A stretch of DNA of 7,902 nt from Gelidibacter sp035515035 (GCF_035515035.1 NZ_DATJCA010000024.1:1-7902); one strand, 5' to 3'; counted from the stretch's first letter, positions 1 through 6,514 are shown. Translations and numbers: made by a program. Notes: generated by a model not told the origin, from the letters alone.

Positions 1-507
1 ATCCCTAATGTCTTCAGAAAACTTGGAATAACCGTTGAGAGGGATGGTGATGATATCCATATTCCTGCTCATAAGGACGGCTACGAAATTCAAAGTTATA
101 TTGATGGTTCCATCTTAACGGTTGCTGACGCTCCGTGGCCCGGTTTTACCCCAGACTTGCTGAGTATTGTCTTGGTGATGGCCACACAAGCCAGAGGCGC
201 TGTTTTAGTGCATCAAAAAATGTTTGAAAGCCGTTTGTTCTTTGTGGATAAACTGATTGATATGGGCGCAAAAATCATTCTTTGCGATCCGCATCGTGCT
301 ACCGTCATAGGCCACGATTTTAAATCGTCCTTAAAGGCAACCACCATGACCTCACCAGATATTAGAGCGGGAATTTCACTCTTGATTGCAGCTCTATCTG
401 CGAAAGGTACTTCAACCATACATAATATTGAACAGATTGATCGTGGATACGAACGTATCGATGAGCGTTTGCGAGCGATAGGCGCTAAGATTACGAGATT
501 GAACTAA
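1..507 (+). CDS. murA: UDP-N-acetylglucosamine 1-carboxyvinyltransferase, C-terminal part (5' end outside window)
   Basis: This is the last 168 residues of MurA, the cytoplasmic enzyme that transfers enolpyruvyl from phosphoenolpyruvate to UDP-GlcNAc, the first committed step of peptidoglycan synthesis. The frame is open from base 1, so the start lies upstream; full-length family members have about 420-440 residues. Visible family marks are the segment DAPWPGFTPD at fragment residues 43-52, whose last Asp (codon 154-156) matches the catalytic Asp305 of E. coli MurA, the DPHRATVIG segment (about 95-103), and the ending IDRGYERIDERLRAIGAKI typical of MurA C termini. A TTG at 157 could be mistaken for a start, but homology continues well upstream of it. 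The gene is followed by a hairpin terminator and faces convergent minus-strand genes. Family recognition is by eye but firm. Confidence 0.95.
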   Translation: MPNVFRKLGITVERDGDDIHIPAHKDGYEIQSYIDGSILTVADAPWPGFTPDLLSIVLVMATQARGAVLVHQKMFESRLFFVDKLIDMGAKIILCDPHRATVIGHDFKSSLKATTMTSPDIRAGISLLIAALSAKGTSTIHNIEQIDRGYERIDERLRAIGAKITRLN

Positions 508-533
508 GCACAAATCGTTTTATATATAATTAG

Positions 534-567
534 AAATGCCTCAGGACCCTGAGGCATTTGTTTTTCC
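534..567 (+). terminator. Rho-independent terminator of murA, possibly bidirectional
   Basis: A perfect 11-bp inverted repeat (534-544 with 549-559) surrounds a 4-base loop (GACC) and is followed by GTTTTT. It begins 27 bases after the murA stop and ends 6 bases before the stop codon of the convergent membrane-protein gene. Read on the minus strand, the hairpin is followed by only a weak AT-rich tract, so termination of the opposite operon here is possible but less certain. Confidence 0.9.
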
Positions 568-572
568 TAGGT

Positions 573-1166
573 TTATTCCTCCTCCAATTGGGCATTGATG
601 CGTTTAAAGCGCTCAATTAAGGTATCGATTTTTTTATCCTGCTTTTTAATAATTCGAGGTCTCAGATAGATCCAGTTAAAAATCAACCATGCCAAGGTTA
701 AAACATAAATACTGACTCCCATAACAAGAGGCATTAGGCGGACGTATTCGAATAGATACAGACAAATGCCTAAAGTCAGTAGAATGAAATAGAGTTTCAT
801 CATGGTGGTTTGGATGTATTTTTCTTTATTTTTTAACCGAATTAAATCCTCTAAATAGGCTGTATTAGTCTTAGAATCCGAGAGCGTTCTATAAAAACCA
901 TATAGCTTATTGTAAGTAAGCAGAAAGATGAGCATTGCAAAAATGCTCAATACAATCCCCATCTTGGTAGTGACGAGTTGTGGCTGGAAATAATACCAAA
1001 TAAAAACGATCCCTAATACCGTTGCTACCAAAAGACAATTGGTGATAAGGAGTCGTTTTAAACCGGCATTTTTATAGGTCTTCATCTTTAACAGCAAATC
1101 ATCCATTTTGGGTTGTTCAGATACTTGTTGTTTCCAAAGATTTTTAAAATCGATATTAGCGCTCAT
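573..1166 (-). CDS. Four-helix membrane protein encoded after an ECF sigma factor; possible anti-sigma partner
   Basis: This 197-residue protein matches no family I can name. Four hydrophobic stretches look like membrane helices, at about residues 38-59, 67-84, 122-140 and 145-166. A charged N-terminal segment of about 37 residues, a polar linker (about 95-120) and a Lys/Arg/Glu-rich tail (168-197, probably a coiled helix) lie outside the membrane. Its start overlaps the end of the sigma-factor gene by 11 bases, so the two are very likely translated together. Genes placed directly after ECF sigma factors often encode membrane-bound anti-sigma factors, and that role is my inference here. I see no HxxxCxxC zinc motif of the classic ZAS anti-sigma domain. 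The start ATG at 1166 is the first one consistent with the overlap. It is the last gene of a three-gene operon. Confidence 0.8.
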   Translation of the reverse strand: MSANIDFKNLWKQQVSEQPKMDDLLLKMKTYKNAGLKRLLITNCLLVATVLGIVFIWYYFQPQLVTTKMGIVLSIFAMLIFLLTYNKLYGFYRTLSDSKTNTAYLEDLIRLKNKEKYIQTTMMKLYFILLTLGICLYLFEYVRLMPLVMGVSIYVLTLAWLIFNWIYLRPRIIKKQDKKIDTLIERFKRINAQLEEE

Positions 1167-1626
1167 AAACTTTGAATTTCTGGGTTAAAATGGCTTTGAT
1201 GCGATGAATCTTTACGCGGATATTGCCTTCTGAAAGGCCAACGATTTTGGCAATTTCAGACTGTTTTATATCTTCCAACTCCAACGATATGATAATACGA
1301 TCGGTTTCAGGAAGCTCAGAAACACAGGCGTACAAGAATTGGATTTCAGGCTCTATGGACGCAGGGGTTTCTTGTTTAATTTGAAAGGGCAATTCTGATG
1401 TTTGGATTCTTTTATTCGTTTCCAACTGCCTCAAACATCTATTGGAGGCAATCCTATAGATCCAGGTGCCAATGCTCGATTCATTTCTGAATTTCGGTAA
1501 TTGTTCCCAAACAATGATAAAGGTGTCTTGAGCTAAATCTTGCGCCAAGGCGTGATCATTGACATATCCCATACAGAGACGGAAGATTTTTGGCCAATAG
1601 TGATTGTAAATTTCTTTAAAAGTCAT
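1156..1626 (-). CDS. RNA polymerase sigma factor, sigma-70 ECF type
   Basis: This 156-residue protein has the two-domain build of ECF sigma factors, which direct RNA polymerase to a small set of stress or surface-response promoters. Region 2 covers about residues 5-70, with the core segment DLAQDTFIIVWEQL (30-43) and the promoter-melting segment TWIYRIASNRCLRQL (54-68). Region 4 covers about 95-150, with a helix-turn-helix (KQSEIAKIVGLSEGNIRVKI, 121-140) for the -35 element. The reading frame is open upstream, but ATG at 1626 is chosen because it gives a canonical N terminus (MTFKEIYNHYWPKIF). It also forms a TAATG junction with the stop of the upstream hydrolase gene, which suggests translational coupling. 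The gene downstream overlaps it by 11 bases. Target promoters cannot be told from the window. Confidence 0.93.
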   Translation of the reverse strand: MTFKEIYNHYWPKIFRLCMGYVNDHALAQDLAQDTFIIVWEQLPKFRNESSIGTWIYRIASNRCLRQLETNKRIQTSELPFQIKQETPASIEPEIQFLYACVSELPETDRIIISLELEDIKQSEIAKIVGLSEGNIRVKIHRIKAILTQKFKVYER

Positions 1627-2477
1627 TACTCGGTCGTAATAAAATTTTGCAGTTGGTCCAGGTACCAATCCTTATCATCATACATAATAAAATGAAGCCC
1701 CTTGTTGGCATACACCAATTGAGCGGTCTTTAGGTTTTTATATTGTGCTTCAATAGCCGGTTTGAAATTTACAAAATACGATTCCAAAATCACTAAGGTT
1801 GGGCATTGGATCCGACTTACATCGGATCTTAAATCGGTATTTGAAAAATCACAGTACATTTTGGCAAAGGTTTCTCTGTCCGACGCCAAGCTCCAGCCAA
1901 GCACGATATCGTGCATTTCCGTGTTTTGCATGAGCATGGGCATGCTTGCTTTTTGCATTTCATAAAAGTTTTCTTCGCTCATTTCTTGAAATTGCTGGAC
2001 CATCTCAGAACAATCCAACTGGTCATTGGATTTAAAATCAGGGTTGGTTAACGCCATCAAAGCAGGAAGACCATCTACCACCACAATTTTTTCAATGAGC
2101 TCTGGATAGTCTGCAGCAAGCGCCAAGGCAAGACCACCGCCCATACTGTGGCCGATAAGGATAGGCCGGTTGATGTTTTCTTTTTTGATATAGTTAGCAA
2201 TTTCAGATTTCCAATGGTCAAAAGTAATTGGGTTTTGTGGGGCTTCACCTGCAAATCCGGCCATGGTAAAGGTATAACATGTAAAATTTTCTTCAAATGG
2301 CGTTAGGGTATCCTCCCAAACCTCTCCAGAGCTGGCAAATCCCGGAATAAAAAACAAGGCTTGTTTGCCTTGCCCCGATACTTTTACAGAAAAAGGATAG
2401 GTGGTAGTAGGATTGTCAATTGGGGAGTAAAAGTTGATAAGGGCGAAGATTAGGACTAGGCTGATTTTGATGTTCAT
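1626..2477 (-). CDS. Alpha/beta hydrolase with N-terminal signal or anchor segment
   Basis: This 283-residue protein has a hydrophobic N terminus (about residues 3-19) that looks like a signal peptide or membrane anchor, so it probably acts outside the cytoplasm. The alpha/beta hydrolase fold follows. The oxyanion-hole segment LFFIPGFASSGEVW is at 41-54, and the nucleophile elbow GHSMGGG is at 109-115 with Ser111. A late histidine in KGLHF (His262) fits the catalytic His. The usual acid position after the strand CPTLVIL (225-231) does not carry the expected Asp; Glu232 is nearby and Asp135 (VVVDG) is an alternative. The substrate is unknown: esterase, lipase-like and peptidase-like roles all remain open. 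The stop codon overlaps the sigma-factor start by one base, placing this gene first in the operon. It is an unusual leader for an ECF sigma unit. Confidence 0.88.
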   Translation of the reverse strand: MNIKISLVLIFALINFYSPIDNPTTTYPFSVKVSGQGKQALFFIPGFASSGEVWEDTLTPFEENFTCYTFTMAGFAGEAPQNPITFDHWKSEIANYIKKENINRPILIGHSMGGGLALALAADYPELIEKIVVVDGLPALMALTNPDFKSNDQLDCSEMVQQFQEMSEENFYEMQKASMPMLMQNTEMHDIVLGWSLASDRETFAKMYCDFSNTDLRSDVSRIQCPTLVILESYFVNFKPAIEAQYKNLKTAQLVYANKGLHFIMYDDKDWYLDQLQNFITTE

Positions 2478-2698
2478 AATTCCAAAAGATTAGATTTGTT
2501 TTTGTTTATTTTCCTTTTGGATACGTGGAAACCGAAAATGTTACAGAATTTTTAGAATGATTATTTTTATTGAATTCACGTCTGATCTTTTTATATCATA
2601 GAGTTCATTTCTATAGAGGTCATTATTGGAGTTTTTACCAATAATATTATGTAATAAAATGACAATGGGGTTTTGTGGGTCTTTTCAATAAAGTGTTC
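2478..2698. other. Intergenic gap between photolyase and hydrolase operon
   Basis: These 221 AT-rich bases contain no coding sequence I can support. They must hold the 3' end of the photolyase transcript and, unless it is read through, the promoter of the hydrolase-sigma-membrane operon. I find no clean match to the Bacteroidota promoter pattern (TTG at -33, TAnnTTTG at -7). The only clear structure is the inverted repeat at 2622-2645. Confidence 0.6.
2622..2645 (-). terminator. Inverted repeat downstream of photolyase, weak terminator candidate
   Basis: A perfect 8-bp inverted repeat (2622-2629 with 2638-2645) has an 8-base loop and lies about 54 bases after the photolyase stop codon. It is AT-rich and, read on the minus strand, is not followed by a T tract. 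It could be a weak terminator or an operator for the hydrolase operon. The call is tentative. Confidence 0.35.
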
Positions 2699-4003
2699 TT
2701 AATCTAAGGCGCGTTTATAAGTTTCAAAACAACGGAGCCGTGCTTCCTTATGATCCACCATTTTTTCCGGATAGGTCGATTTTTGGAAATCAGGCACCCA
2801 TTTTGTGATGTATTTTAAATCCTTATCAAATTTTTCAATCTGAGTTGTGGGATTAAAAATCCGAAAATAGGGCGAGGCATCCACGCCACAGCCCGCAACC
2901 CATTGCCAATTGCCTACATTGCTTGCCATGTCATAATCGTGCAATTTTTCAGCAAAGTACCCTTCGCCCCAGCGCCAATCAATCAAAAGATGTTTGCATA
3001 AAAAACTACCTACCAACATGCGCACCCGGTTATGCATGAATCCCGTAGTATTCAATTGCCGCATTCCTGCATCTACCAGTGGATATCCAGTGGTGCCATC
3101 ACACCAACGCTTGAATTGGTCCTCATTATTAAGCCATTCAATGCGATCGTATTTTGGTTTAAAACTCTCAGTGGCAGTGTGGGGAAAATGCCAAAGGATT
3201 TGCATGAAAAACTCGCGCCAAATGAGTTCTTGCCAGAAGATGTCATTCTTTTCCGCAATGGCCTTTTTCATTATTTTTCGAATGCTGACGGTTCCAAATC
3301 GTAAATGTGGCCCCAATCGCGAAGTGGAATCTTGGGCTGGAAAGTTCCGATTTTTTTCGTAATCCTGAATTAAGGAAGGTGTGACCTCATAATCGGCAAT
3401 CTTTTGAGACGCTTTTTTAAAACCTAGGTCTGGCAGACTAAGATTTGGCAGTTTGCTGTTTGTGACGAGATTTTTGAGAACAGAATGGGTGTCAAAAATC
3501 TTCAAATCGATTGTTTTGAATTTTTCTTTCCAAACCTTCATATAAGGCGTATAAACCCTATACGGATTCCCGTCTTTTTTTACAATCTCATTTTTTTCAA
3601 AAATAACCTGATCCTTGAAGCTGTGAAAACCAACGCCGTTTTTTGAAAGGAATTCTTTTATTTCCGTATCCCGTTTTAGTGCATAAGGTTCATAATCATG
3701 ATTGGAATAAACAGCAGCAATGTCATAATCCTTGATCAGCTGTTTGTAAATTGCTAAAGGTTTTCCGTGGTATAAGGCCAAACTGCTCCCGTGTTCCTTT
3801 TGTAATGTAGTGCGCATGTTTTGAAGCGCATCAAAAATAAACGTGACGCGCGCATCATCCTTTGGAAGATCCTCCAAGATTTCAGTATCAAAGATGAAGA
3901 GGGGTAGGACAGGATATTCTGATGTCAACGCTTCGTAGAAACCAATGTTATCATCCAATCTCAAATCGCGACGGAACCAAAAGATGTTTATGGGGTTTTT
4001 CAT
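2699..4003 (-). CDS. phrB: Deoxyribodipyrimidine photolyase, class I (CPD photolyase/cryptochrome family)
   Basis: This 434-residue flavoenzyme would use blue or near-UV light to split cyclobutane pyrimidine dimers. The N-terminal antenna domain begins with IFWFRRDLRLDDN (7-19). The C-terminal FAD domain has TSRLGPHLRFG (227-237), ELIWREFF (259-266), TGYPLVDAGMRQL (305-317), the loop MHNRVRM (323-329) and DYDMASNVGNWQW (356-368). The electron-transfer Trp triad of E. coli photolyase (W306, W359, W382) is matched by W290, W343 and W366, and the dimer-contacting W277 by W262, so it should be active. The length fits E. coli PhrB (472) apart from shorter loops. I start at the ATG at 4003, which gives the canonical N terminus; a GTG at 4069 in the same frame would add 22 residues read from low-complexity repeat DNA. 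A cryptochrome role is less likely but not excluded. The antenna cofactor cannot be told. Confidence 0.95.
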   Translation of the reverse strand: MKNPINIFWFRRDLRLDDNIGFYEALTSEYPVLPLFIFDTEILEDLPKDDARVTFIFDALQNMRTTLQKEHGSSLALYHGKPLAIYKQLIKDYDIAAVYSNHDYEPYALKRDTEIKEFLSKNGVGFHSFKDQVIFEKNEIVKKDGNPYRVYTPYMKVWKEKFKTIDLKIFDTHSVLKNLVTNSKLPNLSLPDLGFKKASQKIADYEVTPSLIQDYEKNRNFPAQDSTSRLGPHLRFGTVSIRKIMKKAIAEKNDIFWQELIWREFFMQILWHFPHTATESFKPKYDRIEWLNNEDQFKRWCDGTTGYPLVDAGMRQLNTTGFMHNRVRMLVGSFLCKHLLIDWRWGEGYFAEKLHDYDMASNVGNWQWVAGCGVDASPYFRIFNPTTQIEKFDKDLKYITKWVPDFQKSTYPEKMVDHKEARLRCFETYKRALD

Positions 4004-4017
4004 TGTTTTGGGAGTTT

Positions 4018-4200
4018 CGGCATTAAGTTTCAAGTTTTGAGTTTTGGGCTTCAAGTTTCCCGCCTCCACTTTGCCACGGATGGGCAGGCAGGTTTTGAGT
4101 TCAAAGTTTAAAGTTCAAAATTCTAAGTTCTAGCTTTTCAACTTCGATTTGAATTTCAATTTCATCTTCAACTTCAATTTCCTTGCGGGGGCGAACGGAC
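4018..4200. repeat. Degenerate low-complexity repeats flanking a GC-rich core, upstream of photolyase
   Basis: The stretch is built from variants of a TTCAAGTTT/TTCAAAGTT unit (4024-4058 and 4093-4180) that recur in loose tandem: CAAGTTTTGAGTTTT, CAAAGTTTAAAGTTCAAAA, then CAACTTCGATTTGAATTTCAA. Between the two blocks is a GC-rich core (about 4059-4092, containing GGGCAGGCAGG), and a second GC-rich patch ends the region (4181-4200). Both stand out from the AT-rich surroundings. No transposase, terminal repeat or target duplication is visible. It fits an intergenic repeat family, such as those I recall in flavobacterial genomes, and it occupies the leader region of the photolyase gene. Confidence 0.6.
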
Positions 4201-4217
4201 AATTATACGTTTGGAAT

Positions 4218-4685
4218 TTATTCTTTATAAACCCCAAAAAGTTCGTTTAGTTTTTTCCTTCTAAAAGAGAATATTTCATCCAATTTAGGCTTGACGATTA
4301 TGGGATGCACCAATTGCCCAAGAAATCCAAAAGGCAGTCCATAATCGATAATATCTTCCATTTCTACACCGCCCTCAATTTCTTTGATAAAATGTTTATG
4401 GTGCCATAAGGCGTAGGGACCAAAACGCTGCTCATCTACAAAATATTCATTTTTGACACTGTGCGTGATTTCAGTGACCCATTTGGTTTTGATGCCCAAT
4501 ACGGGTGTGACGATGTACTGGATGATCTGTCCTGCAAACATCGGTCTGTCTGAGCCAGAAAGAATATGGAAGCCCATATATTCTGGTGTAATGGTCTTTA
4601 AATTTCTTGGATCTGAGAGGAAGTTCCATGCAGCGTCAAGACTAATGGGGAGGTTTTGCTTTTGATGGAGCGTGTATATCTTCAT
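4218..4685 (-). CDS. SRPBCC (START-like) family protein
   Basis: This 155-residue protein belongs to the SRPBCC helix-grip superfamily, whose members bind hydrophobic ligands in a deep cavity; its own ligand is unknown. The N terminus (KIYTLHQKQNLPISLDAAWNFLSDPRNL, about 2-29) contains the usual first strand and helix. The middle holds AGQIIQY (51-57), VTEITH (70-75) and the strongly conserved FVDEQRFGPYALWHH (82-96), and the end holds LPFGFLGQL (117-125). Some homologues are annotated, without good reason, as cell-division inhibitors. I start at the ATG at 4685, which matches the family N terminus; in-frame starts at 4691 and 4700 would add only two to five residues. It follows tspO by 85 bases on the same strand and precedes the photolyase across the repeat region. 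Homologues often sit with photolyase genes, which suggests a part in the light or oxidative response. Confidence 0.88.
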   Translation of the reverse strand: MKIYTLHQKQNLPISLDAAWNFLSDPRNLKTITPEYMGFHILSGSDRPMFAGQIIQYIVTPVLGIKTKWVTEITHSVKNEYFVDEQRFGPYALWHHKHFIKEIEGGVEMEDIIDYGLPFGFLGQLVHPIIVKPKLDEIFSFRRKKLNELFGVYKE

Positions 4686-4770
4686 GGTCATGCCCAACAA
4701 AGCGGGGATCTGATTAATTAATTTCTAGATTTTGGTTCCCAGAAAGATAGGAAACTCTTTAGATTTTTTT

Positions 4771-5232
4771 TTAATTATGTATTAAAATGTAAAGATTGAG
4801 TGAGGTCGCAATACAAATCCATATAAAATACGGAAGTATGAGTAGGTTGTAGGCTTTCATCAACTTGAAATAAGTTACTAAAAGCGCCGTAATGATAAAG
4901 GTCAATGCGATAATGGTTCCCAATCCAAGTGCAATCATGTGCTGATTGAAAAAGACGAAGTTCCAAGCAATAGTCAAAATAAATTGAATGATAAAAAGAG
5001 TGATGACCTTATTGGTGGGGTGTTTAAGGTAAAGAAAGGTCATGTAAAAGGAGAAACAGAGCATGATAACTGTCCATGCTATTCCAAAAAGCCAATTGGG
5101 AGGTGTCCATGGTGCTTGGCTCATAGAAGTGTACCAAGCGCTGGTGGGACCGTCGCCCATAAGCAAGATGCCAAGGCCTAAAGCGCCAAAATTAAGGATG
5201 AGAAATACGAAAAGTGGTTTTAAAAACTTCAT
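4771..5232 (-). CDS. tspO: TspO/MBR family tryptophan-rich sensory protein
   Basis: This 153-residue membrane protein has five hydrophobic helices (about 5-25, 45-67, 77-95, 100-120, 128-150), the standard TspO/PBR topology. Family marks are SAWYTSM (31-37), APWTPPNWLFGIAW (40-53), the IAWN segment (88-91) and PYFIWICIATSLN (134-146). TspO proteins bind porphyrins and related tetrapyrroles in the cytoplasmic membrane and, in some bacteria, tune gene expression in response to oxygen, light or stress, or help degrade protoporphyrin. Which of these applies here is unknown. The start ATG at 5232 follows an A-rich leader (CAAACAAAAA), a common flavobacterial arrangement without a Shine-Dalgarno sequence. 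The long structured gap upstream indicates its own promoter. The SRPBCC gene follows after 85 bases, so co-transcription with it is plausible. Confidence 0.94.
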   Translation of the reverse strand: MKFLKPLFVFLILNFGALGLGILLMGDGPTSAWYTSMSQAPWTPPNWLFGIAWTVIMLCFSFYMTFLYLKHPTNKVITLFIIQFILTIAWNFVFFNQHMIALGLGTIIALTFIITALLVTYFKLMKAYNLLILPYFIWICIATSLNLYILIHN

Positions 5233-5317
5233 TTTTTGTTTGATTTTTCGTTGCTTCTAAAAGATAACAGTCCAAATTGTAGGTTTATAAATTTGAGGAG
5301 TGTTGGACGGTTTTCTT

Positions 5318-5373
5318 AAAAAGTAAAAATTCTATCTAAGTATTGTCCTTAATGGGCAATACTCCTATAGAAT
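5318..5373 (-). terminator. Strong Rho-independent terminator of the folE transcript
   Basis: The inner stem pairs 5339-5348 with 5354-5363 (10 bp including one U-G pair, 5-base loop). An outer stem pairs 5329-5335 with 5367-5373 (7 bp) across a 3x3 internal loop. Read on the minus strand, the hairpin is followed directly by TTTTTACTTTTT. This is the expected layout for intrinsic termination of transcripts arriving from folE and the 74-residue gene, and it insulates tspO. Confidence 0.8.
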
Positions 5374-5440
5374 ATTTAAAATAAATTCCCTGGCCTTAGT
5401 AACAAGGTTAAAGAACACTTGTTGAATAAATTCTGGAAAG

Positions 5441-5477
5441 ATTGGGTTATTTGAGCGTTTTACTTAAATAACCCAAT
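5441..5477 (-). repeat. Perfect 12-bp inverted repeat after the 74-residue gene
   Basis: ATTGGGTTATTT at 5441-5452 and its exact complement at 5466-5477 enclose a 13-base loop, starting about 22 bases after the stop codon of the small helical-protein gene. On the minus strand it is not followed by a proper T tract, so it is not a standard terminator. It may be a 3' stabilising hairpin, a processing site or a protein-binding site. A shorter 6-bp repeat (5401-5406 with 5418-5423) lies next to it. Confidence 0.6.
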
Positions 5478-5498
5478 ACACGTCCAGATATATATGAC

Positions 5499-5723
5499 CT
5501 AAGCAGTAAGTGGTTTACCTTTCAGGCGTTTTTCCACTTTTTGTTTGATGACAGTCAATCGTTTCATAATGTCCATGATCTGTTCATCCTTTTTACGTTT
5601 ATAAATTTCATTTAAGCCCAAAATTAACGTTTTGGCTTTTCTGGAAATTTCTATTCTGTCACTGGTAGAAAGTGATCTTAGCTTTTGCTGCTCAAATTCG
5701 AGTGCTTCATTAATAATGTCCAT
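5499..5723 (-). CDS. Small helical protein of unknown function, coupled to folE
   Basis: This 74-residue protein is rich in Lys, Glu, Ile and Leu and appears almost wholly alpha-helical, with possible coiled-coil character; it has no Cys, Trp or membrane segment. I do not recognise a family. The segment SRKAKTLILGLNEIYKRKKD (28-47) sits between two amphipathic helices (about 1-18 and 48-70), and the C terminus is basic (KRLKGKPLTA). The start ATG at 5723 lies only 4 bases after the folE stop codon, so the two genes are almost surely co-transcribed and translationally coupled. The hairpins at 5441-5477 and 5318-5373 follow it. The in-frame length, helical pattern and tight spacing support a real gene. 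A regulatory or structural role connected with FolE is possible but unproven. Confidence 0.75.
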   Translation of the reverse strand: MDIINEALEFEQQKLRSLSTSDRIEISRKAKTLILGLNEIYKRKKDEQIMDIMKRLTVIKQKVEKRLKGKPLTA

Positions 5724-5727
5724 AATG

Positions 5728-6426
5728 TTAATCTTTTAAATAATTTTGTAATTCGGCGATTTTTTCCGGTGCGCCAAACTTTCCACCGTAATATGAGGTT
5801 ATTGTTGTTGAGGATTCATCCTTGATGCCCCGCGAAGAAACGCATAAATGTTTGGCATCAATGATGACGGCCACATCTTCAGTTCCTAAAATACGTTTTA
5901 AATCTTCTGCAATTTGATTGGTCAAACGTTCCTGAACTTGCGGACGCTTTGCATAATGTTGAACAATTCGGTTCAACTTTGATAGGCCAATGACCTTGCC
6001 CGAAGAGATATATGCCACATGGGCTTTACCAAAAATGGGTACAAAATGGTGTTCACAGTTGGAGTGGAAACTGATATTTTTTTCCACCAACATTTGATTG
6101 TATTGATATTTATTGTCAAACAGTGTTATTTTTGGTTTGTTGGCAGGATTCAAGCCAGAAAAAATCTCGTCGACATACATTTTTGCCACCCGATTTGGCG
6201 TGCCTTTTAATGAGTCGTCGGTGATGTCCAACCCAAGGACATCCATAATTTCTTCAAATAAATGTGCAATGCGCTGCTTCTTTTCTTTATCAGTAAGTTT
6301 AAATGCATCTTTTTTCATTGGGGTTTCCAAGCCAACAAATAAATGATCGTCACCTATATCAGTGGCGTTAAAATCTTTGATGAGCTCATTGACTTTAAAT
6401 ATTTTTAAATCTTTTTCTGGAATCAT
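5728..6426 (-). CDS. folE: GTP cyclohydrolase I
   Basis: This 232-residue enzyme would convert GTP to 7,8-dihydroneopterin triphosphate, the entry step to tetrahydrofolate and other pterins, as a cytoplasmic homodecamer. Diagnostic segments are DSLKGTPNRVAKMYVDEIFSG (71-91), the zinc motif NCEHHFVP (123-130) with Cys124 and His127, KVIGLSKLNRIV (144-155), KRPQVQERLT (160-169) and DAKHLCVSSRG (190-200) with the third zinc ligand Cys195. All expected metal and catalytic residues are present. I start at the ATG at 6426 (MIPEKDLKIF); an in-frame ATG at 6477 would add 17 unconserved-looking residues. The gene is followed after 4 bases by a small helical-protein gene and preceded by a 144-residue unknown. 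Its place among photolyase, TspO and SDR genes suggests a second, light- or stress-related folE copy, which I cannot verify here. Confidence 0.95.
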   Translation of the reverse strand: MIPEKDLKIFKVNELIKDFNATDIGDDHLFVGLETPMKKDAFKLTDKEKKQRIAHLFEEIMDVLGLDITDDSLKGTPNRVAKMYVDEIFSGLNPANKPKITLFDNKYQYNQMLVEKNISFHSNCEHHFVPIFGKAHVAYISSGKVIGLSKLNRIVQHYAKRPQVQERLTNQIAEDLKRILGTEDVAVIIDAKHLCVSSRGIKDESSTTITSYYGGKFGAPEKIAELQNYLKD

Positions 6427-6514
6427 TTTGTCTTTTTTAAGTGCTGTCCATAGAATACAATTTCCAGGGCAAAGCAACGTTTCGTTTTAAAAATTAAATT
6501 CTGAGTCAATTGTC

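Noticed and set aside
213..419. Minus-strand open frame inside murA
   Set aside because: It is antisense to conserved MurA sequence with no supporting features.
1627..1668. Upstream extension of the sigma factor (14 extra residues)
   Set aside because: It would overlap the hydrolase coding sequence by 43 bases and adds residues atypical of ECF sigma factors; ATG at 1626 gives a normal start and a TAATG junction.
2075..2296. Alternative minus-strand frame inside the hydrolase gene
   Set aside because: It is a shifted-frame shadow of the GHSMGGG-containing hydrolase, which is intact across the stretch.
2994..3362. Plus-strand open frames inside the photolyase gene (also 3032-3304)
   Set aside because: They lie antisense to a well-conserved photolyase coding region and have no family likeness or own context.
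4004..4069. Upstream extension of the photolyase to a GTG start (22 extra residues)
   Set aside because: The extra residues are read from the degenerate repeat DNA and precede a canonical photolyase N terminus starting at the ATG at 4003.
4059..4092. GC-rich core as an insertion-sequence end or origin
   Set aside because: There is no transposase, terminal inverted repeat, target duplication or DnaA-box array to support either reading.
4939..5260. Plus-strand open frames opposite tspO
   Set aside because: They are antisense shadows of a clear TspO gene and their composition is not protein-like.
6427..6477. FolE extension beginning MLCPGNC, with two cysteines
   Set aside because: It is not a recognisable metal motif and is unlike FolE N termini; the ATG at 6426 gives the expected start, though the extension is not strictly excluded.
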